NCBI GenBank assembly: GCA_965369635.1 | Contig: CBDURC010000012.1 | Span: 1-28,961, forward strand | Direction of reading: 5' to 3' | Source: UBA3071 sp965369635 | Lineage (GTDB): Bacteria; Chloroflexota; Anaerolineae; UBA3071 | DNA: 28,961 nucleotides | Part shown: positions 1-6,843 of the stretch, piece after piece | Layout: every line of letters starts with the position of its first letter | Position numbering within the stretch: the first letter of the stretch is position 1 | Translations under genes and position numbers: made by a program | Notes under the pieces: generated by a model | The model's input: the letters and a program-made list of their open reading frames with translations, nothing else | The model's database searches: none | Told to the model about the DNA's origin: nothing

Positions 1-54
1 GGGGCCATGCAAGGAGAGGCAAAGGACGAGATCGTCTTGAAGAACTACCCGTGA
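1..54 (+). CDS. C-terminal end of a truncated exported protein (paralog of the gene at 4646-5077)
   Basis: Frame 1 is open from the window edge to a TGA at 52-54 and encodes 17 residues ending in IVLKNYP. The gene at 4646-5077 ends in IVLKSYP, and the DNA from 31 to 119 matches 5054-5142 without gaps, with about ten mismatches by eye. I infer that this is the tail of a homologous exported Thr-Pro-linker protein. The rest lies outside the window, so nothing can be said about its N-terminal domains. Confidence 0.65.
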   Translation, partial: GAMQGEAKDEIVLKNYP

Positions 55-119
55 AGCCTGAAGGGATAGGTCTTGGACAGCGAGACAAAGCCACCTGTGC
101 GATTGATGCAGGTGGCTTT
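31..119 (+). repeat. Copy 1 of duplicated gene end plus terminator
   Basis: This 89-nt stretch covers the last codons, stop and terminator stem of the truncated gene. It aligns without gaps to 5054-5142 at a constant offset of 5023 bases. It marks one boundary of the surface-protein cassette. Confidence 0.8.
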
Positions 120-120
120 G
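86..120 (+). terminator. Intrinsic terminator of the truncated upstream gene
   Basis: A perfect 12-bp stem (CAAAGCCACCTG, 86-97, with its complement at 109-120) and an 11-nt loop are followed by a pyrimidine-rich CTCTTTGTCCTTTT tract. The stem lies 31 nt after the stop codon at 52-54. Confidence 0.85.
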
Positions 121-124
121 CTCT

Positions 125-153
125 TTGTCCTTTTGCAGGATTTGGGATATGAT
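125..153 (+). promoter_or_regulatory. Candidate sigma70 promoter for the exported-protein cassette
   Basis: TTGTCC at 125-130 and TATGAT at 148-153 are separated by exactly 17 nt. They lie just after the terminator and before the ribosome binding site AGGAGG at 172-177. The predicted start near 160 gives a leader of about 25 nt. The -35 box is imperfect. Confidence 0.5.
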
Positions 154-184
154 GGTGGCAGTGAAGAAAACAGGAGGAAAGAAA

Positions 185-2068
185 ATGCAAACCAAGAGGA
201 TAGCGGCGGTTGTGGTGGCGTTGATCTTGCTCCTGGCCGCCAGTTCCACCGTAGCTGGCCCGCCAGTTGAGGAGAACAGCAGTCCTGCCAACGGCATCTT
301 GCTTTCCGATTGCCAGGAGTTGTTGATCAACGGTGACTTTGAGACTGGTTCGCTCCTGCCGTGGGGCAGCGAAGGTGCTGTGGGCCTGGGCTTAGGGCAC
401 AACAGCACCTATGGCGCCTGGTTGGGCGGCGCCAACAACGCCGAAGGGGAGCTTTTTCAGGAGGTGACCATCCCGGCCGGGGCCAGCTCAGTGGGGCTGG
501 AGTTCTGGTGGCTCGCCGAAAGCACAGAGGAGCAGCCCGGCGATGCTGTAGATGTGATCGTCCAGTACGGTGACGAGCAGGCCGACCTGCTGCGCACGTT
601 GCCAGCCGTGGAGCCCCTGGGCCAGTGGCGGCAGGAGGTGGTAGACCTGGCCGCCTACGCGGGTCAGGAGGTAGCTGTGACCTTCCTGGTGCATACCGAC
701 GATGCGGTGCTCAGTGTCTTCGGGCTGGACGACGTCAGCCTGAAGGCTTGCGGAGCGACAACACCCACGCCGACCTCCACGCCCACCGGCACGGTCTCAC
801 CCACGCCGACGTCCACACCCACCAGCAGGGTCTCACCCACACCTGGCCGTCTCGTCTACCTGCCGCTGATCCTGAAACCCCCCACTCCTCCGGCCCCAAC
901 GCCCACACCCACCCGGCAGCCGGGTTTGGTCGTCAACACCACCGATGCCACAGTTGATGGCACTTGCGACTCAACCCACTGCTCCCTGTTCGAAGCCGTC
1001 AATGCCGCCAACTTCAACTCGGGCCCAGACACCATCACTTTCAACATCCCCAGCAGCGATCAGGGCTGCGACGGTGCCGGGGTGTGCACCATCCGCCCCA
1101 CCTCTTACTCCCTGTACCTGAGCGACGACGAAACGACCATTGATGGCTACACCCAGCCAGGGGCCAGCCCCAACACCAATCCCTTCGGCCAGACCATCAA
1201 CGCCGTGCTGAAGATCGTCCTGGATGGTTCCCTGCTGCCAACGTGCTGCCCCTCTGGGCTGGATATCCGTAGCTCGAACAATGTGGTGCGCGGGCTGGTC
1301 ATCCATCGGTTTTACACTGGCATACAGGTTGTGGACGCTGACGGCAATCGGTTCGAGGGGAACTTCGTCGGCACGGACGCCCAAGGCAAGACTGGGCTGG
1401 GAAATCGCTGCAGCGGGATATCCATCTCCGGCATCCAGGGAGGGGTTGGATCATCCAACAACGTGGTCGGCGGAAGCCAGCCACAGGCCCGCAACCTCAT
1501 CTCCAGCAACGGCTGTGTAGGGGTGGGAATCGGGCCGACGGGGAACAACCGGGTACAGGGGAACTACATGGGCAGCGACGTCACGGGAGCCGCGGCTCTG
1601 CCGAACAACACCGACGGCATCTACATATTCAATGTCTCAAACGACAACCTCATCGGTGGCACGGCTGAGGGCCAGGCGAACCTCATCGCCTTCAACGGTG
1701 GGGACGGAATCGAAGTCGCGGGTGGCTACGGGGCGAAGCACAACACCATCACTCGAAACCGCATCCACAACAACACGGGCAAGGGCATCTCACTGCGCAG
1801 CGGCGGCAATGAAGGGCTAGCGGCCCCCGTGATCACCACCGCCAGCGCCACCCAGGTCTCCGGCACCGCCTGCGCCAACTGCACCATCGAGGTCTTCTCT
1901 GATGCCGCAGATGAGGGCGCGATCTACGAGGGTACCACCACAGCCAACTCTTCGGGCAACTGGACCTTCACCAAAGCCGGCGGGCTGACCGGCCCGTACG
2001 TGACGGCCACGGCCACCGACGGCAACGGCAACACGTCGGAATTCTCGGCACCCGTCAGCGTGCCTTAG
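185..2068 (+). CDS. Exported protein: carbohydrate-binding-like domain, Thr-Pro linker, CSLREA-like/right-handed beta-helix, Ig-like C-terminus
   Basis: The 627-residue product starts at the ATG at 185, seven bases after AGGAGG. A longer in-frame ATG at 125 would put 20 unrelated residues before the signal peptide. Residues 1-25 form a Sec signal peptide. Residues 43-190 begin with LLINGDFETG and resemble a galactose/carbohydrate-binding beta-sandwich. A PTPTSTPT linker follows, then RLVYLPLILK at about 222-231 and a second Pro-Thr linker. CSLFEAVNAAN at 266 is close to the CSLREA motif that precedes beta-helix regions in bacterial surface proteins. Residues 350-545 are rich in N-x-(I/V)-G turns typical of PbH1 parallel beta-helix repeats. 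The last 80 residues look like a bacterial Ig-like domain. No catalytic residues could be assigned. It probably acts at the cell surface, perhaps binding polysaccharide. The signal-peptide region is nearly the same as in the next gene. Confidence 0.88.
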   Translation: MQTKRIAAVVVALILLLAASSTVAGPPVEENSSPANGILLSDCQELLINGDFETGSLLPWGSEGAVGLGLGHNSTYGAWLGGANNAEGELFQEVTIPAGASSVGLEFWWLAESTEEQPGDAVDVIVQYGDEQADLLRTLPAVEPLGQWRQEVVDLAAYAGQEVAVTFLVHTDDAVLSVFGLDDVSLKACGATTPTPTSTPTGTVSPTPTSTPTSRVSPTPGRLVYLPLILKPPTPPAPTPTPTRQPGLVVNTTDATVDGTCDSTHCSLFEAVNAANFNSGPDTITFNIPSSDQGCDGAGVCTIRPTSYSLYLSDDETTIDGYTQPGASPNTNPFGQTINAVLKIVLDGSLLPTCCPSGLDIRSSNNVVRGLVIHRFYTGIQVVDADGNRFEGNFVGTDAQGKTGLGNRCSGISISGIQGGVGSSNNVVGGSQPQARNLISSNGCVGVGIGPTGNNRVQGNYMGSDVTGAAALPNNTDGIYIFNVSNDNLIGGTAEGQANLIAFNGGDGIEVAGGYGAKHNTITRNRIHNNTGKGISLRSGGNEGLAAPVITTASATQVSGTACANCTIEVFSDAADEGAIYEGTTTANSSGNWTFTKAGGLTGPYVTATATDGNGNTSEFSAPVSVP

Positions 2069-2167
2069 TGTTACTCTATAACTACAGCCCCGGGCTTTTC
2101 TGCATCGCAGCAGAGGAGGTGATGATCTGGCAAAACTATAGACGGCCCAACTGGACACAGGCCTCAT

Positions 2168-2185
2168 GACCACCGTCAGGTGGTC
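2168..2185 (+). promoter_or_regulatory. Small hairpin upstream of the 2209 gene
   Basis: GACCACC (2168-2174) and GGTGGTC (2179-2185) form a perfect 7-bp stem with a 4-nt loop. No T-run follows and the ribosome binding site lies about 10 nt downstream. It could modulate translation or protect a processed mRNA end. Its role is unknown. Confidence 0.3.
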
Positions 2186-2208
2186 ACCAACAATAAGGAG
2201 GGAACAAA

Positions 2209-4614
2209 ATGCAAACCAAAAGAATAGCGACCATAGTGATGGTTGTGGCTGTGTTGGCCCTGCTTTTGGCCACCAGTTCTACTGTAGCGGGCCCGCCAGT
2301 TGAGGAGGGTGGGCTGGGTGGCCTGGCCCCGCTGGGTACCGTTTTCACGTACCAGGGGCAACTCAAGCAGGGTGATGAGCCCGTTAGCGACACATGCGAC
2401 TTCAGATTCATCCTGTATGATGCCGACATCGGCGGCTCTCAGGTGGGCAGCATGGTCACTCAGGAAGGCGTGCTGGTGAACAACGGCCTGTTCACCGTGC
2501 AGTTGGACTTTGGCAGCGCTGCCTTCGCCGGCGACGCACGCTGGCTGGATATCGCCGTACGCTGCCCGACGGGAAGTGGGGGTTACACTTCCCTCAGCCC
2601 CCGCCAAGCGGTGACGGCGGCTCCCTACGCCCTCTATGCCCTGAACGCCCCCTGGGCCGGCCTGACCAGCGTGCCGGCGGGTTTCGCCGACGGGGTGGAC
2701 GATGACACCATCTACGCAGCAGGCACGGGGCTGGACTTGGTGGGAACGACTTTCTCCGCTGACACTGCCTACCTCCAGCGGCGAGTGAGCGACAGTTGCA
2801 CGGGCGGCAACGCCATCCGCGTCATCAACCAGGATGGCACGGTGACTTGCGAGCCTGTAGCCGGCGGGGCAGGTGACATCACCGCCGTCAACGCTGGCAC
2901 CGGCCTGACCGGCGGTGGACAGAGCGGCGACGTGACCCTAGACGTGGATACGACCGCCATCCAGCGGCGAGTGGCCGGCACCTGCGCGGGCGGCAACGCT
3001 ATCCGCGTCATCAATGCGGATGGCACGGTGGCCTGCGAGCCTGTGGATGGAGGGGGCGCGCACGACCACTGGGGCGAGACCTGGAGCGGGAGTGGAGTGG
3101 GCCTGACCCTGAACAGCAGCAACGATGATGGCCTCCGCGTCTCTGGCGGGGATAACGGCATCCAGGTCGACTCGGCCGGCGGGCACGGCGTCTACGTCGA
3201 CTCGCCCGGTAATGACGGCGTCTACGTCAACTCGCCCGGCGGTGACGGCGTGCAGGTCTTCTCGGCCGGTAATGACGGCGTCTACGTCAACTCGCCCACC
3301 GATGACGGCGTCTCCGTCTACTCGGCCGGTGATGACGGCGTCTACGTCTGGTCGCCCGGTAATGACGGCGTCTACGTCGAGTCGGCCGGTAATGACGGCG
3401 TCTCCGTCTACTCTGCTGGCCGTCACGGTGTCTACGTCACCTCGCCCGGCGATGACGGCGTCTACATCGACTCGCCCGGTAATGACGGCGTCTACGTCAA
3501 CTCGCCCGGCGGTGACGGCGTGCAGGTCTTCTCGGCCGGTAATGACGGCGTCTCCGTCAACTCGGCCGGCAATGACGGCGTCTCCATCAACGCGCCCGGC
3601 GATGACGGCGTCTCCGTCGTAACGGCCGGCAATGACGGCTTCTCCGTCTACTACGCCGGCGGGAACGGGCTCCGGGTCACTGAGGCTGGTCTTAACGGCG
3701 TGCAGGTAAGCTCGCCCGGCTGGAACGGGCTCCTGGTCAATGGGGCTGGTCTTAACGGCGTGGAAGTGTGGTCGGCGACGTACGACGGCGTGCAGGTGAA
3801 CTCCGCGGGCAGACACGGCGTGCAGGTAGGCTCGCCCGGCGAGAACGGGCTCCTGGTCAATGGGGCTGGTCTCCACGGCGTGGAAGTGCGGTCGGCGACG
3901 TACGACGGCGTGGTGGTGAACTCCGCGGGCCGGGACGGCGTCAAAGTCAACTCGGCCGACGGCGACGGCATGGAGGTCCACTCCGCCGGTGAGGACGGCG
4001 TAGAGATCCAATCCGCCGGGGATGACGGACTCGATGTCAACAGTGCTGACGATAACGGCCTGGCAGTCAGTGGTGCTACCAACTGGGGGATCAATGTCAT
4101 CGGGGACGTCCGGATTACGGGCATCTGCGAAGGCTGCGGCATGGCTGCCTTCGCCCGCAACAGCGGCCACACGGTGCTGGAACCGGGCGACGTGGTCGCC
4201 GTGCGTGGCATCACTCACACCGACTGGCCAAACACCCCTGTGGTGGTGGATGTCGAGCTGGCAGCAGGTCCCGACGCCGTCATCGGCGTGGTGGTGGGCC
4301 GTGCAGAGCTGGACAATGACGAGGAGGAGAAGGATGAGGTTGGGCTGGTACCACGGGAGGGGTCGGCTCAGCCAGGCGAGTACGTGAGCATCATCGTCTC
4401 TGGCCTGGCGGAGGTCAAAGCCAGCGCGGTCGCCGCGCCCATCAAGGAGGGCATGCGTCTCACAGCCGCCGATCTGGCTGGCCACGCCCGGGCGGTGCGC
4501 ACCGTAGAGGTACAGGGTGTCCAGATTGCCGAGAACACCCCGGTCCTGGGCATCGCTCTGGAAAGCCTGGAGGCCGGGCAGGATCTCATCTGGGTGCTGG
4601 TCAACCCCCACTAG
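2209..4614 (+). CDS. Large exported fibre-like protein with 31 in-register DGVxVxS decapeptides
   Basis: The 801-residue product starts at the ATG at 2209, after AAGGAGGG. Residues 1-28 are a Sec signal peptide whose mature start GPPVEE matches the previous gene. Residues 44-145 carry the pattern VFTYQG..L, FRFILYD, G.FTVQLDFG, RWLDIAVR and PRQAVTAAPYA. This N-terminal domain is common in large bacterial secreted proteins with fibre-like architecture. Two QRRV..C..GNAIRVIN..GTV.CEPV modules follow at about 187-220 and 250-280, with TGLTGGG between them. Residues 307-625 are 10-residue repeats of the form DGVxVxS(A/P)Gx, probably a beta-solenoid or fibre. Residues 626-801 resemble the C-terminal domain of tail-fibre-like bacterial proteins (GDVVAVRG, VIGVVVG, SGLAEVKA, GMRLTAADLAGHA, LGIALE, IWVLVNPH). 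No enzymatic motif is visible. I infer a surface appendage or adhesin-like structural protein. Confidence 0.88.
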   Translation: MQTKRIATIVMVVAVLALLLATSSTVAGPPVEEGGLGGLAPLGTVFTYQGQLKQGDEPVSDTCDFRFILYDADIGGSQVGSMVTQEGVLVNNGLFTVQLDFGSAAFAGDARWLDIAVRCPTGSGGYTSLSPRQAVTAAPYALYALNAPWAGLTSVPAGFADGVDDDTIYAAGTGLDLVGTTFSADTAYLQRRVSDSCTGGNAIRVINQDGTVTCEPVAGGAGDITAVNAGTGLTGGGQSGDVTLDVDTTAIQRRVAGTCAGGNAIRVINADGTVACEPVDGGGAHDHWGETWSGSGVGLTLNSSNDDGLRVSGGDNGIQVDSAGGHGVYVDSPGNDGVYVNSPGGDGVQVFSAGNDGVYVNSPTDDGVSVYSAGDDGVYVWSPGNDGVYVESAGNDGVSVYSAGRHGVYVTSPGDDGVYIDSPGNDGVYVNSPGGDGVQVFSAGNDGVSVNSAGNDGVSINAPGDDGVSVVTAGNDGFSVYYAGGNGLRVTEAGLNGVQVSSPGWNGLLVNGAGLNGVEVWSATYDGVQVNSAGRHGVQVGSPGENGLLVNGAGLHGVEVRSATYDGVVVNSAGRDGVKVNSADGDGMEVHSAGEDGVEIQSAGDDGLDVNSADDNGLAVSGATNWGINVIGDVRITGICEGCGMAAFARNSGHTVLEPGDVVAVRGITHTDWPNTPVVVDVELAAGPDAVIGVVVGRAELDNDEEEKDEVGLVPREGSAQPGEYVSIIVSGLAEVKASAVAAPIKEGMRLTAADLAGHARAVRTVEVQGVQIAENTPVLGIALESLEAGQDLIWVLVNPH
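3127..4083 (+). repeat. 30-bp coding tandem repeat array (one 9-residue and 31 10-residue units)
   Basis: The first unit, at 3127, has 27 nt. From 3154 to 4083 there are 31 units of exactly 30 nt with no indel. Each encodes (D/N/H)G(V/L)xVxS(A/P)Gx. The most conserved DNA core is GACGGCGTCTACGTC. Units at 3200-3283 and 3470-3553 are nearly identical over about 84 nt and lie 270 nt apart, which is nine units. Confidence 0.95.
3694..3933 (+). repeat. 120-bp higher-order tandem duplication inside the decapeptide array
   Basis: Four decapeptide units at 3694-3813 are followed by a near copy at 3814-3933. Both contain NGLLVNGAGL, HGVEV or NGVEV, SATYDGV and NSAGR in the same order. This indicates recent duplication of four units at once. 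Confidence 0.9.
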
Positions 4615-4645
4615 ACACCGCGATGCGCGAACAGGAGGTATGACA

Positions 4646-5077
4646 ATGAAGATGCGAATAATCATCCTGGCCGCAGCAGGCGCCGTGTTGCTGCTGACCC
4701 CTGTCGTGCTGGGCCAGGGCAGTACTTCGGCCCTGCTTAGGGCAGGCTACGACCTGTCTTGGTGGACAGTGGATGGCGGCGGCGGAGAAAGCAGTGGTGG
4801 CAGCTACACCCTGGCCGGCACCATCGGCCAGCCGGACGCCGGCACGCTGAGCGGCGGTAACTACACGCTCGCTGGCGGCTTCTGGCCGGGCATCGGCGCA
4901 GAGACGCCCACGCCCACATCCACACCGACGGCGACACCTACTCCCACGCCCACGGTGACGGGCTCCCCACCGCCGACAGCGACACCCACGGCCACGCCCA
5001 CGGCAACACCGACGGGCACGGTCACGCCGCCGACTAACCTGATCTACCTGCCCATTGTGTTGAAGAGCTACCCGTGA
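4646..5077 (+). CDS. Short exported protein with a GTIGQPDAG module, Thr-Pro linker and LPIVLK C-terminus
   Basis: The 143-residue product starts at the ATG at 4646, six bases after AGGAGGT. In-frame ATGs at 4640 and 4652 are alternatives, but the first is too close to the ribosome binding site. Residues 1-24 are a signal peptide. Residues 30-83 carry a GGSYTLAGTIGQPDAG module followed by GGNYTLAGGFW, a small domain seen in many secreted proteins of Chloroflexota and other environmental bacteria, with no known function. Residues 86-128 are a Thr-Pro-Ala linker. The C-terminus is LIYLPIVLKSYP. The gene lies 31 nt after the preceding stop with no visible promoter, so it is probably co-transcribed. 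A strong terminator follows. I infer cell-surface or secreted location. Confidence 0.85.
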   Translation: MKMRIIILAAAGAVLLLTPVVLGQGSTSALLRAGYDLSWWTVDGGGGESSGGSYTLAGTIGQPDAGTLSGGNYTLAGGFWPGIGAETPTPTSTPTATPTPTPTVTGSPPPTATPTATPTATPTGTVTPPTNLIYLPIVLKSYP

Positions 5078-5142
5078 AACCTGAAGGGAGAAGTCTTGGG
5101 CAGCGAAATAAAGCCACCTGTGTGATTGATGCAGGTGGCTTG
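5054..5142 (+). repeat. Copy 2 of duplicated gene end plus terminator
   Basis: This stretch pairs with 31-119. The alignment covers the final codons, stop, 3' untranslated region and terminator stem. Confidence 0.8.
5111..5141 (+). terminator. Intrinsic terminator closing the exported-protein cassette
   Basis: AAGCCACCTG (5111-5120) pairs perfectly with CAGGTGGCTT (5132-5141) around an 11-nt loop, followed by TGTTGTCGTCT. It is the paralog of the terminator at 86-120. The bases from 5142 to 5269 hold nothing I can identify. Confidence 0.8.
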
Positions 5143-5269
5143 TTGTCGTCTATTGACCTAGAAACGTTAGAAGCTACTGCGTGGTCTCATCACAGTTACC
5201 ACGAGCAGGCTTGCCCCGGCTGGTACGTAGCGGATTCGGGGCACACCGGTCCACGAAGCAAAGCTCCCT

Positions 5270-5655
5270 CTAGTCGCCAAGGATGATGGGTAACAACACA
5301 CGATGGGGCAGTGCGAAGTCGGAAGTCAGTAGAACCCAGCTTTGGCCCTCATCCTCGCTGGCCCAGAGCCCGTCTTCCTTTGCCCAGAGAATCCGTCCTG
5401 GGTTCCCATAATCTGCAGCGATGAGCTGTCCTGGGGTAGTCGACACGAGTTCCCAACTGTTGCCTCCATCGCGACTTCGGTAGCGCGACTTCGGTAGAGA
5501 CCCTGATCACACCGCAATAGAAGGACACGTGATATCGTAGGGTGAGCCAATAACTGCTGAAAGGAGTCAGAGCAGCGATATCCAGCCCTACGTTCACCAC
5601 CTGGGCCCACGGTATGGTCCTAACCTCCCGCCAAGTACTTCCACCATCCTTGACC
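5270..5655 (-). pseudogene. Remnant of an exported BNR/Asp-box repeat protein
   Basis: On the minus strand, fragments in different frames carry Asp-box-like motifs: DGGSTWREV near 5640, DGGNSWELV near 5450-5475 and SEDEGQSWVLL near 5350. Between them LLAHPTIS...QGLYRSR resembles the spacer of BNR or Ycf48-like beta-propeller proteins. The open frame then ends in RVLLPIILGD at a stop at 5270-5272. At least two frameshifts break the gene. One comes from a 14-bp tandem duplication at 5470-5497: removing one copy restores QGLYRSRDGGNSW. No start or signal peptide remains because the 5' side abuts a comM fragment. Confidence 0.65.
5470..5497 (-). repeat. 14-bp perfect tandem duplication causing a frameshift
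   Basis: CGCGACTTCGGTAG occurs twice in immediate succession (5470-5483 and 5484-5497). Fourteen is not a multiple of three, so the duplication shifts the frame of the BNR remnant. Confidence 0.9.
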
Positions 5656-5808
5656 GGATCGCCGAAGTAGCCGCAAGGGCAGGGGTTCATGGCGCCGATG
5701 AGCATGAAGTTGGCGGGGAGGGTGAGCGCGCCGGCGGCCCGCGAGATTACCACCACGGCCCCTCCTTCCGCACGTCGGCGGGGCGAGGTTGATTGTGGTA
5801 CGGGTCCG
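5656..5808 (-). pseudogene. comM: Internally deleted remnant of comM (YifB family, Mg-chelatase-like AAA ATPase)
   Basis: The minus strand encodes a stretch containing VVVISRAAGALTLPANFML and AMNPCPCGYFGDP, the signature of ComM/YifB around the AAA core. Just upstream, in a frame shifted by one base, INLAP followed by ADVRKEG matches the ComM N-terminal domain. In intact ComM these segments are hundreds of residues apart, so the middle, with Walker A, is missing. The fragment runs straight into the BNR remnant and opens one fused frame. It is a decayed copy; a functional comM, if present, must lie elsewhere. Confidence 0.72.
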
Positions 5809-5830
5809 CGTGAACGCCAAACCTGAATCC

Positions 5831-5859
5831 TTGACAGCGAACTATTCCTCTGGTACAAT
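5831..5859 (+). promoter_or_regulatory. Strong sigma70 promoter for the HD-domain gene
   Basis: TTGACA at 5831-5836 and TACAAT at 5854-5859 have a 17-nt spacer. Transcription should begin near 5866, giving a leader of about 42 nt before the ATG at 5908. Confidence 0.85.
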
Positions 5860-5907
5860 GTGGTCGGTGGCCAGAGCATAGGCTTGTGATCTGGAAGGGG
5901 TGAGTTG

Positions 5908-6747
5908 ATGAACACACAAGCGGTTAGCGAGAAACCGATCGTTTTCACGTTGCCGGCGCGACACAATCCAATACTGCAAGAACTGGTGGCTCGCATCGAT
6001 GCCGATCAGGAGCTGCGACAGATGTGGCGATGTACGAACATCAACGCGGTGGATCGCTCTGGCTACAGCGATCACGGCGAGGTGCACATCAAGATCGTTT
6101 CCAACATCGCCCTGCGGCTGGCGCGCCTACTGATGGCCGCGGAGGTGCCCATGAGCGTGGTCGCCGACCACGGCCTCACCAACGACGAGGCCGAGGTGAT
6201 CGTTGTGCTTGCTGCCGCGCTGCACGACCTGGGGATGATCGTTCATCGGCAGGACCATGAACTGCACAGCGTGGCCCTGGCCTTCATCAAGGCCAAGGAG
6301 TTGCTGGATGGCCTCTACGATGTGCGGAAACGGACGATCATCCTGGCCGACATGTCGCACGCTATCGCGGCTCATCATTGGAGTACTCCCTGTCTCACCA
6401 TTGAGGCAGGGGTGGTCAAGGTGGCCGACGCGCTGGACATGACAGAGGGACGGTCTCGGATTCCTTTCGAGGCAGGCACCGCCAATATCCACTCCGTGTC
6501 GGCGCAGGCGATAGAGGCGGTGCACATCCGGGCTGGTAAGGAACTGCCGGTGGATATCGAGATCGTGATGACCAACTCGGCGGGTATCTTTCAGGTGGAT
6601 GAGCTGCTTAAGCGCAAGCTGCATCATTCTAGCATCGCTCCCTATGTGCGGGTGGTAGCGCGCATCGAGGGGGAGACGGAGAAGCGGCTATTGCAGTTGT
6701 ACAGCCTGGGCGGCCCGGCGACGGAACCCCAGGCAGCGGGGGATTAG
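5908..6747 (+). CDS. HD-domain metal-dependent phosphohydrolase
   Basis: The 279-residue product starts at the ATG at 5908, after GGAAGGGG. A TTG directly before it is less likely. The HD signature is visible: SDHGEVHIKIV carries the first histidine, LHDLGMIVHRQDHE the HD pair, MSHAIAAHH further histidines, and VKVADALDMTEGRSR the last metal-binding aspartate. Family members hydrolyse phosphate esters such as nucleotides or cyclic nucleotides, but the substrate cannot be read from sequence. There is no membrane segment, signal peptide, or GGDEF or RelA domain, so it is probably a soluble cytoplasmic enzyme. The C-terminal 70 residues (IEIVMTNSAGIFQVDELLKRKL) look like a separate small alpha/beta domain that may sense a ligand. 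It is the first gene after the pseudogene region and has its own promoter. Confidence 0.85.
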   Translation: MNTQAVSEKPIVFTLPARHNPILQELVARIDADQELRQMWRCTNINAVDRSGYSDHGEVHIKIVSNIALRLARLLMAAEVPMSVVADHGLTNDEAEVIVVLAAALHDLGMIVHRQDHELHSVALAFIKAKELLDGLYDVRKRTIILADMSHAIAAHHWSTPCLTIEAGVVKVADALDMTEGRSRIPFEAGTANIHSVSAQAIEAVHIRAGKELPVDIEIVMTNSAGIFQVDELLKRKLHHSSIAPYVRVVARIEGETEKRLLQLYSLGGPATEPQAAGD

Positions 6748-6843
6748 TACTTGGTGATTGGAGTGGAGTGCAACGTCTCGGACTTCGCCGCGTCGTCGGA
6801 GACGATGTGCTCTGGTGCATGGACACGCAAAGGAGGAGATGCT

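Noticed and set aside
2122..2169. 15-codon leader ORF after GAGGAGGT upstream of the 2209 gene
   Set aside because: The ribosome binding site is only one base from the ATG and there is no sign of attenuation signals or amino-acid bias.
3127..4083. CRISPR-like regularly spaced repeats
   Set aside because: The 30-bp units are contiguous with no unique spacers and lie in a coding frame.
2938..4665. 575-codon open frame on the minus strand opposite the decapeptide gene
   Set aside because: It exists because the 30-bp repeat has no stop in any frame. It has no ribosome binding site or domain, and the plus frame has signal peptide, domains and a good start.
222..5077. LPxTG sortase signals in the exported proteins
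   Set aside because: The motifs read YLPLILK or LPIVLK, with no Thr-Gly and no C-terminal hydrophobic helix plus basic tail.
5142..5269. Possible promoter TTGACC near 5153
   Set aside because: No acceptable -10 box and no gene in the right direction follow.
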